Assembly (NCBI RefSeq): GCF_002266425.1
Contig: NZ_NPMN01000014.1
Coordinates: forward strand, 47,300 to 111,299
Reading direction: 5' to 3'
Source of the DNA: Tissierella sp. P1
GTDB taxonomy: Bacteria; Bacillota; Clostridia; Tissierellales; Tissierellaceae
DNA: 64,000 nt
Shown: one piece after another, positions 37,066 through 46,399 of the stretch
How positions within the stretch are numbered: position 1 is the stretch's first letter
Layout of the letters: each line of letters opens with the position of its first letter
Translations under genes and position numbers: made by a program
Notes under the pieces: model-generated
Told to the model about the DNA's origin: nothing
Databases searched by the model: none
What the model saw: the letters and a program-made list of their open reading frames with translations, nothing else

Positions 37066-39078
37066 ATGGATGATAAAAAACATCTAGGTTCATTAATTAA
37101 GAGGAATTATAAGATTAACCAAGTCTTGTTTGCAGAGCAAACCAAGATAGAAGGAGATATCCTATATATTGCTTCTGACTTATGCAGGGAATCTTTTATA
37201 CATGCTGATCAAAACATTGTATTAGATATGGCTTTAGATATTATAACTCCTGTAGAATACGAAACCTATATCAATACAGTTCTTGATGTACAACCCTTGG
37301 CAGTTAAGGAAAAGAACTTTCCCATAGGTGAAGGAGTGACTCGTACATTATCTGGTGTAGTGTTAGCAATTTGCGGTAAGGATGAATCTGGAGAGCAAAT
37401 CAGCGAAGCAGGATCATGTGAGGGAATACTGTCAGATAAAATTCGTTTCAATAGACCTGGGTCTATAGATAAAGGTGAGATAATCATTAAGATAGATTGT
37501 CTTATAAAGGCAGGAGAAAGGATGAAACGTTCAGGTCCTTTGGCATGTCATAAAGCTGCTGAATATATAGCAGAAGATATTCGTTCAGCTATCCTTTCAT
37601 TAAGTGAGGAAGAATTTATTTCTGGGGGCACCGATGAACAGAAATTCACATATGTTCGTAATACAGATAAGCCTAAGGTCTTGTTAGTGAAGGAAATAAT
37701 GGGGCAAGGAGCTATGCATGAAAAACTGTTGCTTCCTTTACAACCTTGTGGTATTACAGGATCACGTTCTAATATTGATATGGGAAATATCCCTATTATG
37801 CTTTCTCCTTTAGAGGCAATTGATGGAGCTGTTCATGCTCTAACCTGCGTTGGACCTTCGACAAAAGAAACTAGTCGACATTACTTCCGTGATCCTTTGA
37901 TAACTATGTCTTTAAGGGATGATGATATAGATTTGTGTGGAGTTGCATTTGTAGGAAGCCCTGCCATTGACAAGCAAAAGCATATGGTGGCAGAACGTCT
38001 GGGAATGCTTGCTGCCTCCATGGATGTAAGTGGAGTTATAGTAGCTACCGAAGGATATGGAAATAATCATATAGATTTTGCTGCACACCTTGAGGCTATA
38101 GGTAAACGTGAAATTCCAGCTGTGGGGGCAACATTTTGTGGTAATTTTGGTCCGCTGATTACAGGTAATAAATATACTCGTAATCTTGTTGATTGTACTA
38201 AAGCTAATATAGGGCTTGAAAATGGAATTCTTGCAGATAATACAATGGTAGAGGAGGATGCTATAGTTGCTCTTGCCATGCTTAAAGCGGTCATGGGAGG
38301 GGAAAGAGTGACGTCTCCACCAAGTCGCTGGGATCCAAATATAAGGGAAAAAAACCTGGACAAAATGAGAAATAATGGTGCTAGAACATTTCAGTCAGAA
38401 ATACCTACTGCAACCATGCCTCCTATAGTATGGACACCAGTAACCAAACCATTATCTAAGATGAAGATCGCTCTTGTTTCAGGAACTGGGGTGCATTTAA
38501 AATTTGATAAACGTTTTATTTTAACCAGTGACAGTAGCTTTAGAATTATTCCAGGAGATGCATCTACTGCTGATTTGACTGTAAGTCATGGTGGATATGA
38601 TAATTCTGATGCTTTAGCAGATATAAACAGTATGCTTCCTCTTGATCCTTTGAGAAAATTAGTTGAAGAACATCTTATTGCAAGAGTTGCTCCAAGACAT
38701 ATTGGTTTTATGGGTGGAGGAGGAGATATTAAAAGACTGGCTAATGAAACGGGACCTGCTATTGCAGATATACTAAAAAATGATGGAGTAGACGCGGCTG
38801 TATTTACTGCAGGCTGAGGAACCTGTCATCGCTCTTCTGTTATTATTCAAAGAGTAGTAGAGGGATTGGGAATCCCTACAATTATTATTTCTGTTTTGCC
38901 CGCTATATCTATACGATGTGGTGCTCCAAGAGGAGTATCACCTATAGTGCCTATTGGAGCAAATGCTGGTGCTCCAAATAATCCATTGCAACAGAAAGAA
39001 ATACTACAACAGACTTTGCTTAATCTTGTATCCATAGATAAGCCAGGTCAAAATATTCCACTGCCAATTGAATATTAA
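37066..39078 (+). CDS. Fused GrdE/PrdA-like and PrdB-like selenoprotein reductase
   Basis: A predicted 670-residue single-chain reductase of the glycine/sarcosine/betaine/D-proline reductase family. Residues about 1-440 resemble GrdE and the catalytic part of PrdA, the proproteins cleaved at a Cys to give a pyruvoyl group; here HALTCVGPSTKETSRHYF (Cys261) matches that site. From about residue 465 (KMKIALVSGTGVHL) it resembles PrdB/GrdB-type selenoprotein B. UGA at 38815-38817 is codon 584, in the context VFTAG-U-GTCHRSS, a UxxC redox motif (Cys587). The frame continues 86 codons to TAA at 39076 with PrdB-like sequence. Start ATG 37066 follows AAAGGAG. In known systems these parts are separate subunits. 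Substrate unknown; probably an amino acid or N-derivative (inference). Confidence 0.88.
38815..38854 (+). promoter_or_regulatory. Selenocysteine UGA with candidate SECIS hairpin
   Basis: The UGA codon is followed 15-39 bases later by CTCTT (38832-38836) and AAGAG (38850-38854), which pair around a 13-base loop containing GTTATTATT. Bacterial SECIS elements are hairpins just after the UGA with a U- or G-rich apical loop. The stem is short, so the structure is tentative; the UGA itself is well supported by continued protein similarity. Confidence 0.5.
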
Positions 39079-39223
39079 GATTGGATAATATGTGTAATTA
39101 AAGGATTGATAAATTCAAAAGTATGTGTTTTTTTAGTTTTTAAAATGATAACTAGAAGAAAAATACTATGGTTATTCGAAAATAGCTTTCGCTGATATTG
39201 TGAATGAAAGAAGGTTAAAGCTG

Positions 39224-39783
39224 ATGGATAAAATTACAATATGGACGAAACAGAATGAAAATGTTGTTAAAGAGCTTGAAAGAACTGGTAGATATACTGC
39301 CAAAAAAGAATATATTTTGAAAGATTTAGATAGACATGCATATTTGGTATTAGAGGTTTATGATTGGTTGGTGAAGAATACTCCAAACACATTCCGAAAG
39401 CCATATGATGCAGAATATCCTATATGGGTATCTCTTAAAAAGGAGGCAACTATGCTTCCTAGTGCGGGAACAGTAATATTAGAACTTAAGCTAGACCCAT
39501 CCTTAATAACTATGATTAATATAGATAAGTGGGGTACAATTCTCAATTATTCTTATATTCCAAAAGACAAACAAGATGCTGAAATCACCGACAACTTTTG
39601 GAACAATATGGTGTGAGTAGCGACACTAAAGCATATATGTCGCAATTTTATCCTCAGATAAAGAGGAAAATAATTGATAGCTGGAGTCGATTGTTTGACG
39701 ATTCCATTATTCTTGGCAATGATGAAAGGTATGGTAATATATGGGAGGTTAGAAAAGAATGGATAACACAGATAATACGGTAA
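39224..39783 (+). pseudogene. DUF3841 protein, copy 1, frameshifted
   Basis: A DUF3841 gene of about 186 codons. The N-terminal part reads ITIWTKQNENVVKELERTGRY and YDAEYPIWVS. The frame is lost near 39585 (GAAATCACCG), and one extra base there restores RQLLEQYGVSSD and the C-terminal FYPQIKRKIIDSWSRLF and EVRKEWI. ATG 39224 has AAGG nine bases before; the longer frame from 39200 is unlikely. It begins 145 bases after the selenoprotein gene and its end overlaps copy 2. Function of the family is unknown. Confidence 0.82.
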
Positions 39784-40334
39784 TCCTTTATTCTCATCAA
39801 TCAGAAGTCGTAGTGAATACTCTTGAAAATGATGGAGTTTGTTTTGCTAAGAAGAAATATGTGTTAAATAAATATGAAGAAAGTGCTCCGATTTTTGTAG
39901 CTGCATATGATTGGTTTGTAATGGAAGCAAAAAAGTATGTTTCAAAGCCTGAAGGTGCAGAATACCCTTATTGGGCTTTCAAGGACCTATATAATGTTGA
40001 GCGGTCAGCAGATAGTAAGCTTTTGGAAATGTATGTTCCCATAGAAGAAGTCATATTTTTTGATATGTATGACTGGAATAAAATACTTTGTCTACAATAT
40101 ATTGGTGAGACAGGGGAAGATGAAGCACAATTTCAACAGATGGTTATTGAATGCGGAATTAGGAAAGAAAGTGATATAATTCTTACAAACTTTTATCCCG
40201 ATTTAAAACGTCAGGTGCAGGATAGTTGGAAAAGGTTGTTTCGTCATCATGAAAACATAAAGCAAGGAAACCTCAAAGGTGTAAGAAGTGTGCAGGTAGG
40301 ATTATGGCGACTAAAGAAAGAATGGATTGTGTAG
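39759..40334 (+). CDS. DUF3841 protein, copy 2 (intact)
   Basis: A 191-residue DUF3841 protein, unbroken. Family features are the N-terminal YSHQSEVVVNTLENDGVCFAKKKY, GAEYPYWAF in the middle, and the C-terminal TNFYPDLKRQVQDSWKRLF with RLKKEWIV. There is no signal peptide or membrane segment; it is probably cytoplasmic. GGAGG lies ten bases before ATG 39759, inside copy 1, with which it overlaps by 25 bases. It ends about 75 bases before a terminator whose duplicate follows the relic at 34.8 kb. A role linked to the selenoprotein is suggested only by position. Confidence 0.85.
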   Translation: MDNTDNTVILYSHQSEVVVNTLENDGVCFAKKKYVLNKYEESAPIFVAAYDWFVMEAKKYVSKPEGAEYPYWAFKDLYNVERSADSKLLEMYVPIEEVIFFDMYDWNKILCLQYIGETGEDEAQFQQMVIECGIRKESDIILTNFYPDLKRQVQDSWKRLFRHHENIKQGNLKGVRSVQVGLWRLKKEWIV

Positions 40335-40406
40335 CTTTATATATTTAAAATAACTCTAACAAATATTAAATATTGTAGTGTAAAATGATTTATTGGATTA
40401 AATTTA

Positions 40407-40443
40407 TAATGGCAGTTTTAATAAAAATTGAGACTGCCATTTA
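40407..40443 (+). terminator. Terminator after DUF3841 copy 2
   Basis: AATGGCAGTTTT pairs in part with ACTGCCATT (40433-40441) around a loop. It is the counterpart of the hairpin at 34858-34898. Confidence 0.7.
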
Positions 40444-40729
40444 GAGTATATGTCTAAATCCAATAAAAAGATAAAATTATATACATTATTTAAAATTACA
40501 ACTTAATTATAGTTATATAAGCTTAGATTTTTCTACATCAATAAAATAATTATAAAACTCATCAATAATCATGATTGTTGTATAATTGCGATTATGATAT
40601 TATATAAATTAATAAGGTTAAGTGTTTTAATATTAATAAATTAGATTATTATCTATCAATATAGAAATAACAGATTATTAGTATAATAACACTTGTTTTT
40701 ATTATGTATTCTTAATTGGGAGGGATATT
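40444..40729. other. AT-rich intergenic region
   Basis: About 285 bases of very AT-rich DNA between the terminator and the second QueG-like gene. It must hold a promoter for that gene group, but no confident -35/-10 pair or LysR-type palindrome was found. Confidence 0.45.
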
Positions 40730-41469
40730 TTGAAAGAAATAATTGGAGAATTTATTACTGATTATGTATTATCTCATAATAAAGATGGCTTTTTTAGAAA
40801 AACTCTAATAGGTTTTAGTAGTGAAAAAGATGAACGATATGAAAATATTAAAGATATTATTGGTTCACATCATTTATATCCAACAGATGTTCTGCCCTCT
40901 TGTAGGACATTAGTTTCATTTTTTATTCCCTTTACAAAGAAAGTAGTAGAAAGTAATATTTTAGAAGACAACACAGAAGTTTCATATATATGGGCTAACA
41001 CTTACTATGAGGGTAATGAATTAATAAATGATTTAACCAATAGATTAGTTGAATATTTAAAGGGTTTTAATGTTGAGGGTGCTACAATACAAGCTACTCA
41101 AGGTTTCGATAAAGATTTATTAAAAGCACCATGGTCTCATAAGTCAGCAGCCTATATAGCTGGTCTTGGGGGAACTCTCTATTAATTACAGACAAAGGGT
41201 GTGCAGGAAGAATAGGAACTGTATTTTTAGATATAGATATAGAGCCAAGTAACAGTGTATCTTCAACTAGTCCACGTTGTTTATATTATTTAAGTGGTTC
41301 TTGTTTAGAATGTGTAGACAACTGCCCTACTAATTCTTTATCTATTGATGCACTAAATAGAAAGGTTTGTTATAAAAAATGTTTATATACAGATAGCCTT
41401 TATACAGACTTAGGGCAATGTGATTCCTGTGGAAGATGTTCTATAGGACCATGTGCTTATTTTGAATAA
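40730..41469 (+). pseudogene. QueG-like double [4Fe-4S] protein, second copy, frameshifted
   Basis: A paralogue of the gene at 36190. The N-terminal 148 codons (GFSSEKDERYENIK, SFFIPFTKK, WSHKSAAYIAGLG) are sound. Near 41168-41172, at a run of five G, the DFG-like residues are missing and the frame is lost. The other frame then reads SLLITDKGCAGRIGTVF and two cysteine motifs, CLECVDNCPT and CDSCGRCSIGPCAYFE, to TAA 41467. A net out-of-frame deletion best explains it. TTG 40730 has GGGAGGGAT upstream. Sixteen bases later DUF3841 copy 3 begins, so the pairing of the two families repeats. Confidence 0.82.
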
Positions 41470-41484
41470 GAGAGGTGTAAAGTT

Positions 41485-42068
41485 ATGGTAACTAATCCTA
41501 ATGATAAAGTAAAACTTTGGACAAGACAGCATAAGAATGTTCTTGATGAATTGGAGAAATATGGTGTTTACAGGGTTAAGAAGGAGTATATTTTAGAAAA
41601 GATGGATACCATATCAAATTATTACTTAAATCTATATGAATGGTATGGAAGGAATGCAGCTAAAATAGTGCCTAGACCAGAAGGTGCAATATACCCTATT
41701 TGGCTTTCCACATCTTCAGAGATGATGTTACAGCTACAGAGGATACTATTATTCTGGAGATAGAAGTAGATAGAAAAGATGTTATCTATACTGATGTGAA
41801 TAAATGGGGATATGTAGTGAATTATTTTTATTTACCCATTGATCCAGAGGATGAAGAAATACACAATAAAGAGTTGAAGAAATTTGGTATAAGTGATGAG
41901 TCTTCTCTAATTATGAGTGATAAGGGTAATTTCTATCCATTACTTAAAAATAAGATAATCAAAAGTTGGGAAAGGTTATTTGAGCCATTTGATGAGAAAA
42001 GTACATTGTCACAGGCAACTATATGGGAGATAAAAAGAGAATGGGTAGTAGATATTATACATAGATAA
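41485..42068 (+). pseudogene. DUF3841 protein, copy 3, frameshifted
   Basis: A DUF3841 gene of about 194 codons. VKLWTRQHKNVLDELEKYGVY opens it and GAIYPIWLS is intact. Near 41716 (CATCTTCAGA) one base is missing; in the next frame RDDVTATEDTIILEIEV continues, through NFYPLLKNKIIKSWERLFE, to WEIKREWVVDI. Start ATG 41485 has AGAGGTG. The single-base defect means either recent inactivation or a sequencing error. Copy 4 follows after 32 bases. Confidence 0.82.
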
Positions 42069-42100
42069 GTGATGAATGTAAAAGGGAGGTGGTAGAATCT

Positions 42101-42667
42101 ATGTCTAAATCAAGTAAAAAGATAAGATTATATACATCTCAAAGTGAGATAGTTTTAGATACTATTAGAGAAAAGGGAATATACCATGTTAAAAAAGAAT
42201 TCATCATTAAAAAATATGAAAATGTAGCTAATGTTTTTTTAGAACCTTATAACTGGTTCATTAGAAATGCTGTAAATATAGTGCCTAAGCCAGAGGGAGC
42301 AGAATATCCAATATGGCTATTTACTGATTTAAAATATGTTGAAAATCATGAGGATAGCCAAGTCTTAGAGATAGAAGTAGAAATTGAAAATGTAATTCTA
42401 TTTGATCCATTCAAATGGAATAGAATATTAAACTTAGCTTATATACCTAAAGATGAAAAGGATTGGATTGAATATAATGAATCTCTAGAAAAACAAGGAA
42501 TCAAAAATGAAGCTAGTATCTATATGACTAATTTTTATCCTCATTTAAAGCAAAAGGTGAAAAAAAGCTGGGATTCTTTGTTTGAAGATAATATAGATTT
42601 ATCAAAGCCAAATCAAGCTGCTCTATGGGAACTTCGAAGAGAATGGATAGTGTCAGATAATATATAA
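42101..42667 (+). CDS. DUF3841 protein, copy 4 (intact)
   Basis: A 188-residue intact DUF3841 protein. IRLYTSQSEIVLDTIREKGIY, GAEYPIWLF, MTNFYPHLKQKVKKSWDSLF and LWELRREWIV mark the family. I start it at ATG 42101, eight bases after GGGAGGTGG, rather than at GTG 42089, which lies in that site. It is the last gene of the amplified locus. The remaining 284 bases before the next gene hold only AT-rich DNA with a possible TATAAT at about 42852. Function unknown. Confidence 0.85.
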   Translation: MSKSSKKIRLYTSQSEIVLDTIREKGIYHVKKEFIIKKYENVANVFLEPYNWFIRNAVNIVPKPEGAEYPIWLFTDLKYVENHEDSQVLEIEVEIENVILFDPFKWNRILNLAYIPKDEKDWIEYNESLEKQGIKNEASIYMTNFYPHLKQKVKKSWDSLFEDNIDLSKPNQAALWELRREWIVSDNI

Positions 42668-42951
42668 ACAGTGAGTTGTATTCAAATGAAACAGTCAGGT
42701 AATTGTTGCTGCACCTGAGAAAATATTATATTTTCTTGCTACTAAAATTGCATTACCAACTTATGAATATATAGACATGAGCAAAAGGTGAGATTTGCCC
42801 ATATTTTGCGTATAAATTTGTATATATCTTTTTATTTATATTAATAGTTGATATAATGTATATCATACTTTCCGTCTAAGAAACAGACTTATTTGCCTTT
42901 TGGATGCAGGGGGTATATTCTTTCAAATAAAAGAGTTAGGAGGAGAATGTT

Positions 42952-44550
42952 ATGAAGAAATTTACAGCTTTATTTTTATCTTTATTGCTTATAGTTGGAC
43001 CTATATCTACGGTTCGAGCTTCCGAAAGCAACATTTCAAGGAGGGGTTTTATAAAAATGATAAATGAAACCTTTCATATTTATACGGTATTGGGTACGGA
43101 GGAAGCATTTTCAGATATTGACTTGAAAGCTGAGGATTATTTTGAGTTAATGGCAGCAAAGAGGAATGGATATATAGCAGGGTATACCGATGGTTCCGTG
43201 CGTGCCGACAATATTATTACTCGTGCAGAAGCGGCCCTAGCGTTGGATAATTTAATGGAATTGCCCCAGCCTATGGATGGTCCAGTTTTGGCGGATCAGA
43301 AGGAGTTGCCTTCATGGGCGGTGGGTAGTATTCAAAGGGTGGTAGCCCGCGGCATTTTATCAGCTGATGAAAACGGTAATTTTAACGGCAGTGAACCACT
43401 GTCACAAGTAGATTTGGATAATGCTGTTGCCGCAATTAAATCTCTTGGGCTGCAGGGCCGTGAAGATGAAATTAAGACCATTAAATCATTTAACGGATTT
43501 GAAGTAGCCGGAAGGCTTTCTGTACCAGCAGGGGAAGAAAAAATTGATAGGCTTGTAATATTCGTTCATGGTACGGGTCCTAATACTTATGAAATGCGCC
43601 GTCAAAATGACATTTCAGGCATCAGGTTTAAATATCTGGATATATATGCGGATAACTTTACCAGTGATGGCACAGCTTTTTTTACTTATAATACAAGAGG
43701 CACTAGTTTGGGGGATGAAGAACCCCACTATGCTGATATTGATGAAAATGTCTACAAACAATATACTCCTCAAAATATAGCTCAGGATATCAAATATATG
43801 ATTGAGCAATTAAAACAAGATTCTCGTTTGTCAGACGCAGATGTTATACTCCTAGGGGTAAGCGAAGGGACCATTATAGCCCCGCTGGCTGTATCGGAAT
43901 ATGGGGCAGAAGCTGATACGCTACTACTTATGGGATATTGCAACGATAATATGCGTGATGTATTGGAGTACCAGTTAGGTGGCGGAATGTCATTTTTCAA
44001 TTATACACTTTTGTTTAACGTTGCTGGAGCTGAAAAGATTACAAAGGAGCAATATGAAACAGATCCCAATGAAATTATAGACAGTTTACTGGGTGGAATT
44101 GCATTTAAGGATATTGATTTGGACAGTGATGGCTTAATAACCGTAGAGGATTTTACTATTATGATGACCCCTGTTAAAGATGGTCTTTTTGAAGCAATTG
44201 AAAATAATGATGATAAATGGATTGCAGAAAATATGTCAACAATTATGCCTCCGCTCATGACAGATTGGTTTAAGGCCCATTTTGAGCTGCCCAAAACCGA
44301 GGATATAATGACTAAGGTTGATATTCCTATGTATATCTTCCAGGGTACTTATGATGCAAATTGCCCTGTTCAAGGTACCTATGATGTTCAAAACCGTTTT
44401 AAAGAATTGGGGAAAGATAATTTGACAGTTAATATTTATGATGGATACGATCACGACTTGAACTTTACACAATTACTTTACGGTCTTGGCTCACATGCCT
44501 TTGAAGACATTTTCTCAACTGTAGAACATTTGCAGATATCTGATAAATAG
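42952..44550 (+). CDS. Cell-surface SLH-domain alpha/beta hydrolase
   Basis: A 532-residue secreted protein. Signal peptide (about 1-23), then two S-layer homology repeats (about 28-165; ELMAAKRNGYIAGYTDGSV and the second ending AVAAIKSL), which bind cell-wall polymers. From about 180 an alpha/beta hydrolase fold follows: oxyanion region FVHGTGPNTYE, nucleophile Ser304 in LGVSEGT, acid Asp468 (QGTYDANC) and His501 (YDHDLNF). A DLDSDGLITVED segment near residue 390 resembles a calcium-binding dockerin/EF-hand loop inserted in the lid. AGGAGG precedes ATG 42952. It is probably an esterase or peptidase displayed on the surface; substrate unknown. Confidence 0.85.
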   Translation: MKKFTALFLSLLLIVGPISTVRASESNISRRGFIKMINETFHIYTVLGTEEAFSDIDLKAEDYFELMAAKRNGYIAGYTDGSVRADNIITRAEAALALDNLMELPQPMDGPVLADQKELPSWAVGSIQRVVARGILSADENGNFNGSEPLSQVDLDNAVAAIKSLGLQGREDEIKTIKSFNGFEVAGRLSVPAGEEKIDRLVIFVHGTGPNTYEMRRQNDISGIRFKYLDIYADNFTSDGTAFFTYNTRGTSLGDEEPHYADIDENVYKQYTPQNIAQDIKYMIEQLKQDSRLSDADVILLGVSEGTIIAPLAVSEYGAEADTLLLMGYCNDNMRDVLEYQLGGGMSFFNYTLLFNVAGAEKITKEQYETDPNEIIDSLLGGIAFKDIDLDSDGLITVEDFTIMMTPVKDGLFEAIENNDDKWIAENMSTIMPPLMTDWFKAHFELPKTEDIMTKVDIPMYIFQGTYDANCPVQGTYDVQNRFKELGKDNLTVNIYDGYDHDLNFTQLLYGLGSHAFEDIFSTVEHLQISDK

Positions 44551-44712
44551 GGAGTATTCTTTAAAGAAGCAATGCTCTATGGTTTTTATTTGGAGAACTT
44601 TATTATTCTTGCAGCCAGTTATCTTTATAAGGATATGAAAACTTTCTCTAATTATGAATCTGAGCTATATGACAGCAAGAGATAACTTAAAATATTGATT
44701 GGTATAATAAAA

Positions 44713-44760
44713 ATAATCCCTTTGGTTGATAAGAATTATCATGTAAAGGGATTATAATTT
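44713..44760 (+). terminator. Terminator containing a Fur-like palindrome
   Basis: ATAATCCCTTT (44713-44723) pairs with AAAGGGATTAT (44744-44754), then AATTTT. The inner stem TGATAAGAATTATCA (44727-44741) is one base away from the 7-1-7 Fur consensus. Termination of the hydrolase gene is the simpler explanation. Confidence 0.7.
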
Positions 44761-44835
44761 TGGCGATGTTAATTTGATGTTGCTCAATATTTTTTAAATT
44801 TAATAATTTATACGTATTTCGATGAAAGTTTAATT

Positions 44836-45196
44836 ATGCTGAATCAGGCTATCGAGGAAAAGATAAAATTAAATATCAAATTTGTTTATGATGTGATTCC
44901 ATCTCCTGATGAAAATAAGATACTAGTGTTACAAGGTAATGGTATAAAAAACACTCTAATTCTTTGTGATATAGATGGCAGCAACCAAAAAATCATTGCA
45001 GAAGGTATAGAAATAGGTGGAGTTTCATGGTTCCAGATCAGCGAATGATTGCCTACAATCTGAAAGGAACTGTAAACAATATAATGATCAACGGACTTAA
45101 TATCTACGATATGCTTACTGGCGAATCTACCAGATATCTGTGGATATCCAAAACGCAGTTACTTGTTGGAGTCCTTCAGGAGAAAAGCTAATTTGA
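44836..45196 (+). pseudogene. Relic of a TolB/WD40-like propeller protein
   Basis: Three successive frames carry parts of a beta-propeller: IPSPDENKILVLQGNG with LILCDIDGSNQK in the first, PDQRMIAYNLKGTVNN with LNIYDMLTGES in the second (shift near 45031), and CWSPSGEKLI in the third (shift near 45150). These PD40-type W-S-P-D/S-G blades are common in secreted TolB-like proteins. Both ends of the gene are gone. It is clearly inactive. Confidence 0.7.
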
Positions 45197-45369
45197 AATA
45201 TAGTGATAGCTATCAAGGGCAGCAGATTTTTTATATCTTCACTGCATGTTGAGAGTTGTGTACTTTTATAGAGAGTGTAAGTATATATCTTACGTTTCCT
45301 TGTTAGAGTTGGAATATTAAAGCAATTAAAATATATTTTATATTAATAAAATACTGTATAAGAGGTCAT

Positions 45370-46284
45370 ATGAGAAATTTAAATCTACAATTTAAAAAAA
45401 GTGCTCTGTTTCTGCAAGGAGAAAAAAGTAAAATAAAATTAAATATTCAATTAACCATTATAGTCTATTTTTTATTGTGGATAATTGGACTTGCCTTAGG
45501 GCGTTTGCTAGCATTATCAGTTTTAAATATTTTTGAGTCTACAAGCAATGTTAGTGACAATACTGTGATTGCATTAAGAAAGTTGATGGTCTGTGGAATG
45601 CAAATAGCAGTTTTCTTTTTATGGGTAAAATTTATAGAAAAACGCCCAGTGAATTCCATTGGTTTTCAAGCTGGAAAACCTTTAAAATCATATATAATTG
45701 GATTTATAATTGGCCTATGCACTATAACAATAGTTGTAGCCATATTGGATTTTATAGGAGCGGTGAAATTACAATATCGCCAAGTAGAATATGACTATAT
45801 GATAATAAATATTGGTATCATAGCATTTGGATGGATTGTACAAAGTGCTTCGGAGGAAATTGCAATAAGGGGATGGTTAATTCCGAGTTTAGAAAAAAAC
45901 TGCACCCCTCTTATGTCAATTGCTATCACAGCGATCATATTTGGTATTCTCCATTTATTTAGTTCTGGAGTAACAGTTTTATCTTTTATAAATTTGACGT
46001 TATCAGGTATATTTTTCGCAAGTTATGCTATTCTTAACGGAAATATATGGGGAGTTTGCGGAATGCATTTTGCTTGGAACCTTGCTCTTGGAAATATCTA
46101 TGGTCTTCCTGTCAGTGGTTTTGCTGATAATGGTGAAAAGATTTTTCAAACACAACAGGTAGGTGCCAACTTACTTACAGGAGGGGATTTTGGCCCTGAA
46201 GGTGGACTAGTCACAACAATTACATTATTGATTGCGATTGTTGCATTAATATTGAAATTGAGGAAATACGATAGAAATAGATAA
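45370..46284 (+). CDS. CPBP-family intramembrane metalloprotease
   Basis: A 304-residue membrane protein with about eight hydrophobic segments and the three CPBP/Abi (CAAX protease-like) motifs: SEEIAIRGWL (EExxxR), FGILHLF, and HFAWN. Members cleave prenylated or peptide substrates in the membrane, or protect from bacteriocins. AAGAGGT precedes ATG 45370. The gene stands alone. Its substrate is unknown. Confidence 0.9.
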   Translation: MRNLNLQFKKSALFLQGEKSKIKLNIQLTIIVYFLLWIIGLALGRLLALSVLNIFESTSNVSDNTVIALRKLMVCGMQIAVFFLWVKFIEKRPVNSIGFQAGKPLKSYIIGFIIGLCTITIVVAILDFIGAVKLQYRQVEYDYMIINIGIIAFGWIVQSASEEIAIRGWLIPSLEKNCTPLMSIAITAIIFGILHLFSSGVTVLSFINLTLSGIFFASYAILNGNIWGVCGMHFAWNLALGNIYGLPVSGFADNGEKIFQTQQVGANLLTGGDFGPEGGLVTTITLLIAIVALILKLRKYDRNR

Positions 46285-46399
46285 TATAAGAGAAAATATA
46301 ATTTGCAAGATTCCACCAGTCTTAAATGGCATCATTATTGTCCAAATAAGGCATGTGGATATCTGTTGCTTGTTGGAACGTAAGAAAGGATGATTAATA

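Noticed and set aside
38866..39078. A separate 70-codon gene starting with TTG after the UGA
   Set aside because: It is in frame with the upstream gene, has no ribosome site, and its sequence continues the PrdB-like domain; readthrough of UGA as selenocysteine explains it better.
44727..44741. Fur box after the SLH hydrolase gene
   Set aside because: One base from consensus, but it forms the inner stem of a terminator and no intact gene follows. Chance or terminator pairing is more likely.
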